From Nonomuraea candida (GTDB lineage Bacteria; Actinomycetota; Actinomycetes; Streptosporangiales; Streptosporangiaceae), in the NCBI RefSeq assembly GCF_000725485.1, contig NZ_JOAG01000020.1, positions 309,109 through 373,108 of the forward strand: a stretch of 64,000 nt of DNA, read 5' to 3'. The notes below the pieces were generated by a model, which was given only the letters and a program-made list of their open reading frames with translations, had not been told where the DNA came from and did no database searches. The position numbers were made by a program, and so were the translations under genes. Positions 60,595-64,000 of this stretch are shown piece by piece. The first letter of the stretch is position 1, and every line of letters begins with the position of its first letter.

Positions 60595-61971
60595 TCAGCC
60601 GGTGGCGGTGACGGGCAGCGCCAGGTAGGGGAAGGTGCCGGAGACCGGCTTGAGCAGGAACGCCGGGCTGTCCTCGGCGACCAGGCCGGGCGCGCCCCGG
60701 CCCGCCGGCTCGCCCAGCAGCATCCGGAGGTTGACGGTCACGACGTCGTCGACGAGGCGGCGGCCGTTGGGGTAGCCCTGGTGGTCGCCCTTGAGCAGGC
60801 CGTACCTGCCGGGTGCGGCCGTCACGGGCGTGCTCATGTTGAGCCGCAGCTCCTCGGCCCTGGCGAGGCGGGAGGCGTCGGCGTTGAGCCGGTGGGAGTT
60901 GAGGTCCAGCTTGAGCGGCCCGTCGGCGCTCAGACCGGTGAGGTAGATCGCCTCCAGGTCCTTGCGGGGGGCCGGCGGCGCCGCCACCTTGGCCTGCCGG
61001 GCGACGACCCTGGCCTGGTCGGGGTCGAGCGTGGCCGGCACGACGAGGCCGCCGGACTCGTCGTTCTCCGGGCGCAGCGCGTTGAAGCGGTCGCGTTCCT
61101 TGAGCGGGATGATCACTTCGTTGTAGTTGGGGTTGCCCAGCCGCGACACCTGCTTGTAGCCGTCGGAGCCGGAGCCGAGCACGCCGCTGGACCGGCGGGA
61201 GGCGGTGGTCCAGACGCCGATCACCGGGTTGCGGGCCGGGTCGCCCGCCAGCGCCAGCTCCGACTTGGGGATCTGCAGGGCCAGGGCGCTGACGTTCATC
61301 GGCACGCCGGTCTTGACCGGGAAGAACGGCAGCCCGAACCTGAGCAGGCTGACGGCGTGGTTGTCGGAGTAGAACGGGTCGGCGGCGGTGCCGGTGAAGA
61401 CCTTGCCCCCGCCCGGCAGGTCGCGGACGGCTCTGCGCCGCAGCGCGGGATAGTCCGGCGTGGCCGGGCCCATGTCGGTGGGCGCCACGTAGCCGTCGCG
61501 CACGAGGGTCTCCCCCTTGCCGTCGCGCAGCCGGGTCAGGGTGTAGCTCTGCTCGACGAGCTTGTCGAACGGGCCGGCCTGGTGCTCGCGCTTGCGCAGG
61601 AAGGACGGCACGGGCAGGCCCTTGTTGGCGAACGTCCAGCGGTAGGTGACGGCCGGCCTGCCCGTGCCGGCGTTGTCGATGTGCACCTCGTAGCGGGCGT
61701 CGGTGTCGAACTGGTACGGCTTGTGCGGCGCCTGGAAGGGGATGTAGTTGGCCACGATCGTCACCGTGTCGGGACGTTCCGGGCTGGTGAAGGCGTACAG
61801 GTCGGTCGCGTCGATCTGTTTGTCGAGGGTGGTGGCGGGGGCGTCCCAGTGGCTGGTGGCGGTGCCCGGCCGCATCGTGGGGCCGAGCAGCACCGTGGTC
61901 GTCAGCACGGCGACGGCGGCGCCGCCGGCGGCGATCCACGCCCACCGGCTCCGAACGCTGGTCAGTTGCAT
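60595..61971 (-). CDS. Exported DUF4331 protein
   Basis: The 458-aa product has a signal/anchor (WIAAGGAAVAVLTTTVLLG) and the DUF4331 pattern SHWDAPATTLDKQIDATDLYAF, VTIVANYIPFQ and VEVHIDNAGTGRPAVTYRW. DUF4331 proteins are exported beta-rich proteins, sometimes haem- or metal-associated, commonly with TPR and transporter partners. It is the first gene of the operon. The promoter lies in the 61972-62041 gap. Confidence 0.85.
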   Translation of the reverse strand: MQLTSVRSRWAWIAAGGAAVAVLTTTVLLGPTMRPGTATSHWDAPATTLDKQIDATDLYAFTSPERPDTVTIVANYIPFQAPHKPYQFDTDARYEVHIDNAGTGRPAVTYRWTFANKGLPVPSFLRKREHQAGPFDKLVEQSYTLTRLRDGKGETLVRDGYVAPTDMGPATPDYPALRRRAVRDLPGGGKVFTGTAADPFYSDNHAVSLLRFGLPFFPVKTGVPMNVSALALQIPKSELALAGDPARNPVIGVWTTASRRSSGVLGSGSDGYKQVSRLGNPNYNEVIIPLKERDRFNALRPENDESGGLVVPATLDPDQARVVARQAKVAAPPAPRKDLEAIYLTGLSADGPLKLDLNSHRLNADASRLARAEELRLNMSTPVTAAPGRYGLLKGDHQGYPNGRRLVDDVVTVNLRMLLGEPAGRGAPGLVAEDSPAFLLKPVSGTFPYLALPVTATG

Positions 61972-62041
61972 CTGTCTCTCGTTTCGCGCGAGCGGGGCCC
62001 GGGCCGCGGGGGAGCCGCGGCCCGGGGATGATCGGGGAGGG

Positions 62042-62710
62042 TTACGGGACGTACTGGACGACCGCGTCGAGGTTGGCCAGGTAGTCGCCCTCGTTCAGCG
62101 GGATGCCGGTGAGCTCCTTGACCGTCCGGCTCAGGTACGCGCTGACGTAGAACGGCCAGCGCTTCGGCCCGATGCCGCCTTCGAGCGGGCGCGGCGTGGA
62201 CACGCCGGCCACGAACTCGTGCAGCCTGTACGTCGCCACGAGCTGCTCGCCCTGCGGCTGCCCGTCGATCTCGACCTGCGCGTGGGCGCCGTCCGGCCGC
62301 AGGTAGATGTCATGGATGGCGATGGAGTGCCCGCTCTTGACGTCGTCGACGGTGAAGCCGCCGGGGTAGTAGACGCCCTTGCACGGGTCGATGTGATCCT
62401 GTTTCCACCCGATGGGCATATAGATGCCCTTGTTCCCGGGCTTGGCCTCGATGGGCGCGATGCCGTCGATCCGCACGCCGCGCTCGTCGAACAGCCGGAC
62501 GATGCCGGCGCCGAAGTCGAAGTCGGCGTGACCCTTCGGGCCGAAGTAGGGGAACCGGAAACACGAGGCGCTCGGGGGCTGGACGGACGGGGCCCCCGGG
62601 ATGCCGGGGAGGGGCGGGAACGGGCCCGCCTGGGCGGGGGCGGCCGGTGCGACGGCGAACACCACGGCGCCGACCGCGATCGTCCGGGCGATGCTGACTA
62701 GAGCACGCAC
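62042..62710 (-). CDS. Exported protein, paralogue of the 62961-63740 gene
   Basis: GTG at 62710 (VRALVSIARTIAVGAVVFAV) follows AGAAAGG. The 222-aa product has a signal ending near AQA. The mature part is beta-rich with ASCFRFPYFGPKGHADFDFG, YMPIGWKQDHIDPCKGVYYP, YPGGFTVDDVKSG and IEIDGQPQGEQLV. The M-P-I-G and Y-P-G-G-F motifs recur in the next gene. There are two Cys, probably bridged. The family is not recognised. Confidence 0.75.
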   Translation of the reverse strand: MRALVSIARTIAVGAVVFAVAPAAPAQAGPFPPLPGIPGAPSVQPPSASCFRFPYFGPKGHADFDFGAGIVRLFDERGVRIDGIAPIEAKPGNKGIYMPIGWKQDHIDPCKGVYYPGGFTVDDVKSGHSIAIHDIYLRPDGAHAQVEIDGQPQGEQLVATYRLHEFVAGVSTPRPLEGGIGPKRWPFYVSAYLSRTVKELTGIPLNEGDYLANLDAVVQYVP

Positions 62711-62907
62711 AGCTTGCGACCTTTCTGGGGGGGGAGAGGCGTTTAGAGCCTCTGACCTGCGATGACGCGCCAACCGTAGTGACTTGATCACGTTGAGTAA
62801 AGAGATCGGAAAGGGCTGGTCCGAGAAATTCGGAGAAGGCGTTTCCGGCATGCGGAGACGGCCGGGGGCCCGGCGGGGGACGCCGGGCGGCCGGCCGTAC
62901 GTGGCAT

Positions 62908-62945
62908 GGCCGTAGGGCGCCCGCGTGACGCGGGGCCCTACGGCC
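62908..62945 (-). terminator. Hairpin after the 62961-63740 gene
   Basis: GGCCGTAGGGC... (62908-62925) pairs with ...GCCCTACGGCC (62929-62945), a near-perfect stem around TGA, 16 bases past the stop. It isolates the two paralogous genes. Confidence 0.7.
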
Positions 62946-62960
62946 GCCTGGAAGGCGCTG

Positions 62961-63740
62961 CTAGAACAGGCCGCCCGGGAAGGGGAGGCCGGCCCCCGCG
63001 CCGCCGCTGCGGATGGCGTCGCCCATGACCTTCAGCCCCAGCATGCCGAGCGAGCTCCCCGACGGGATCGGCCGGCTCGGCGCGCCCCGCCAGGCGATGT
63101 CCAGGTCGGCCCAGTGCATGCCGCCGTGGAACCGGGTGCCGAGCTCCCTGTTGAGGTCGGCCGCCCAGCCGTGGTCCATCGACAGGATGACCCTGCGCGG
63201 GCCGATGCCGCCGTTGTGCGGGACGAAGTTGCCGGGCATCAGGGCCTGCGGGACGCTGAAGTTGACCATCGCCAGCTCGCCGCCGGGCCGGGGCCGCCCG
63301 TTGACGGTCGGCGTGGCGAGGAACTTGCTGTCGCCCGTGGCCGCGAACAACACCCAGAAGGTGTCGATCTCGTACGTCACCCCGGCCTCCGCGCGGACGA
63401 AACGGAACCCGCCGGGGTAGCAGACGCGCCCGCTGGGCGTCTCGATGTTGTCGTAACGCTCACCGATCGGCATGCGGACCGTCGCGCCGCCGCCCGCCAT
63501 CTCGATGGGGGCCAGCGCCTCGAACCTGATCCCGGCCCGCTTCAGCTCGCCGAGGAACTCGGCCGAGAAGGTGGCCGTCGCGCTGCCCTCCTTGGACAGG
63601 TAGCTGCCGATCTGCCCCTCGGCCAGGCAGCCGCCGCCGGGGGTGCCGAGCGGGGCGGCGGCCAGGCCGGGCTGTGCGGTCAGCAGGAGGGCGGCCAGGG
63701 CCATGCCGCCGGCGGCCATCGTCGCACGGGTCGAACGCAT
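62961..63740 (-). CDS. Exported protein, paralogue of the 62042-62710 gene
   Basis: ATG at 63740 (MRSTRATMAAGGMALAALLL) has AAGGAG. The 259-aa product has a signal peptide ending near LAA. The mature part shares MPIGERYDNIETPSG, RVCYPGGFRFV and a long beta-rich course with its neighbour, but is longer and has a C-terminal Gly-rich tail (GGAGAGLPFPGGLF). It is secreted; the function is unknown. The two genes are separated by a terminator and are probably independently expressed duplicates. Confidence 0.75.
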   Translation of the reverse strand: MRSTRATMAAGGMALAALLLTAQPGLAAAPLGTPGGGCLAEGQIGSYLSKEGSATATFSAEFLGELKRAGIRFEALAPIEMAGGGATVRMPIGERYDNIETPSGRVCYPGGFRFVRAEAGVTYEIDTFWVLFAATGDSKFLATPTVNGRPRPGGELAMVNFSVPQALMPGNFVPHNGGIGPRRVILSMDHGWAADLNRELGTRFHGGMHWADLDIAWRGAPSRPIPSGSSLGMLGLKVMGDAIRSGGAGAGLPFPGGLF

Positions 63741-63908
63741 CGGTGGTTCTCCTTCGCAGGGAGACGGGGGGAGGGGTGTCAGGGGTGTCCCCATCGACAC
63801 ACCATGATTACGTCAAGTAGTTCTATCACTACCCACAGCAATCATGGAAGGCGTTCTCCCTGGTCGGCGCCCTTCGCACGCCGCATCCCGTCGCCGGCCC
63901 CTGCCCGT

Positions 63909-64000
63909 CTACTGGGCGGGTGCGGTGCCGAAGACCGCGGCGACGAGGCGCTGGGTGGCCTGCTGGAAGGCGGCGCTCATGGAGAGGGTGGCGTCGTCGA
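63909..64000 (-). CDS. C-terminal tail of a gene cut by the window edge
   Basis: The last 29 residues (DDATLSMSAAFQQATQRLVA, ending GTAPAQ) read from the window edge to TAG at 63911-63909. They are helical and Ala/Gln-rich, but too short to assign. The rest lies outside the window. Confidence 0.6.
   Translation of the reverse strand, partial: DDATLSMSAAFQQATQRLVAAVFGTAPAQ

Overview
This is high-GC actinomycete DNA. GTGA/ATGA start-stop overlaps, SARP/AfsR-type regulators with NB-ARC and TPR domains, a DUF1707 protein, a BTAD regulator next to a peptide cluster and a lasso-peptide cluster all suggest a filamentous actinobacterium, with Nonomuraea/Streptosporangiaceae-like or Streptomyces-like the best guesses. 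All calls come from reading the sequence; no database search was run.

Layout. 1-9.1 kb: a retropepsin-like protein cut by the window edge, a decayed patch (IS630-type transposase remnant and a sensor-kinase stub), DUF1707 and DUF2306 proteins, a large AfsR-like regulator, a lipoprotein/membrane-protein pair and an alpha/beta hydrolase. 9.4-11.5 kb: large-subunit catalase KatE. 11.7-19.2 kb, all minus strand: a compact candidate RiPP operon. It has a 67-aa precursor with six cysteines, a MauE-like redox membrane protein, a membrane-anchored TlpA-like thioredoxin, an ABC exporter without a peptidase domain and an S26 signal-peptidase-like protein, headed by an XRE-SARP-NB-ARC-TPR regulator. I propose that the leader directs export, the S26 enzyme cuts at an Ala-X-Ala site, and the MauE/TlpA pair forms or proofreads disulfides. 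19.6-21.7 kb: a TetR-controlled three-gene operon. 21.9-30.9 kb: a secreted protein, then a nine-gene overlapping operon with a peptide-type ABC importer, a luciferase-like monooxygenase, two AhpD/CMD-type proteins, a VOC-like protein and an OsmC protein.

31-37.4 kb: an acidic-repeat protein, zinc alcohol dehydrogenase with divergent TetR and palindromic operator, exported proteins including a beta/gamma-crystallin-like toxin-like protein, an XRE/MmyB-type regulator and an esterase-like hydrolase. 37.6-41.9 kb: a lasso-peptide cluster of precursor, a cyclase fused to its own RRE (C-B1), and an ABC exporter, with no B2 leader peptidase anywhere in the window. 42-47 kb: potassium channel, TlpA lipoprotein plus CcdA, cytochrome P450 and TetR. 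47.5-55 kb: MerR with old-yellow-enzyme reductase, a rifampicin-phosphotransferase-like PEP-utilising enzyme, amidohydrolase, beta-carbonic anhydrase and MFS efflux pump. 55.1-57.6 kb: a decayed nirB-like gene, an XRE regulator divergent from a methionine aminopeptidase with twin operators, and a ComB-like phosphatase. 57.7-62 kb: DUF4331 / TPR / NicO-type metal transporter operon. 62-64 kb: two paralogous exported proteins and the tail of one more gene.

The most interesting parts are the disulfide-peptide operon (11.7-19.2 kb) and the lasso cluster with the cyclase-RRE fusion. The window is also unusually rich in short tandem duplications, several with a period of exactly 27 bp.
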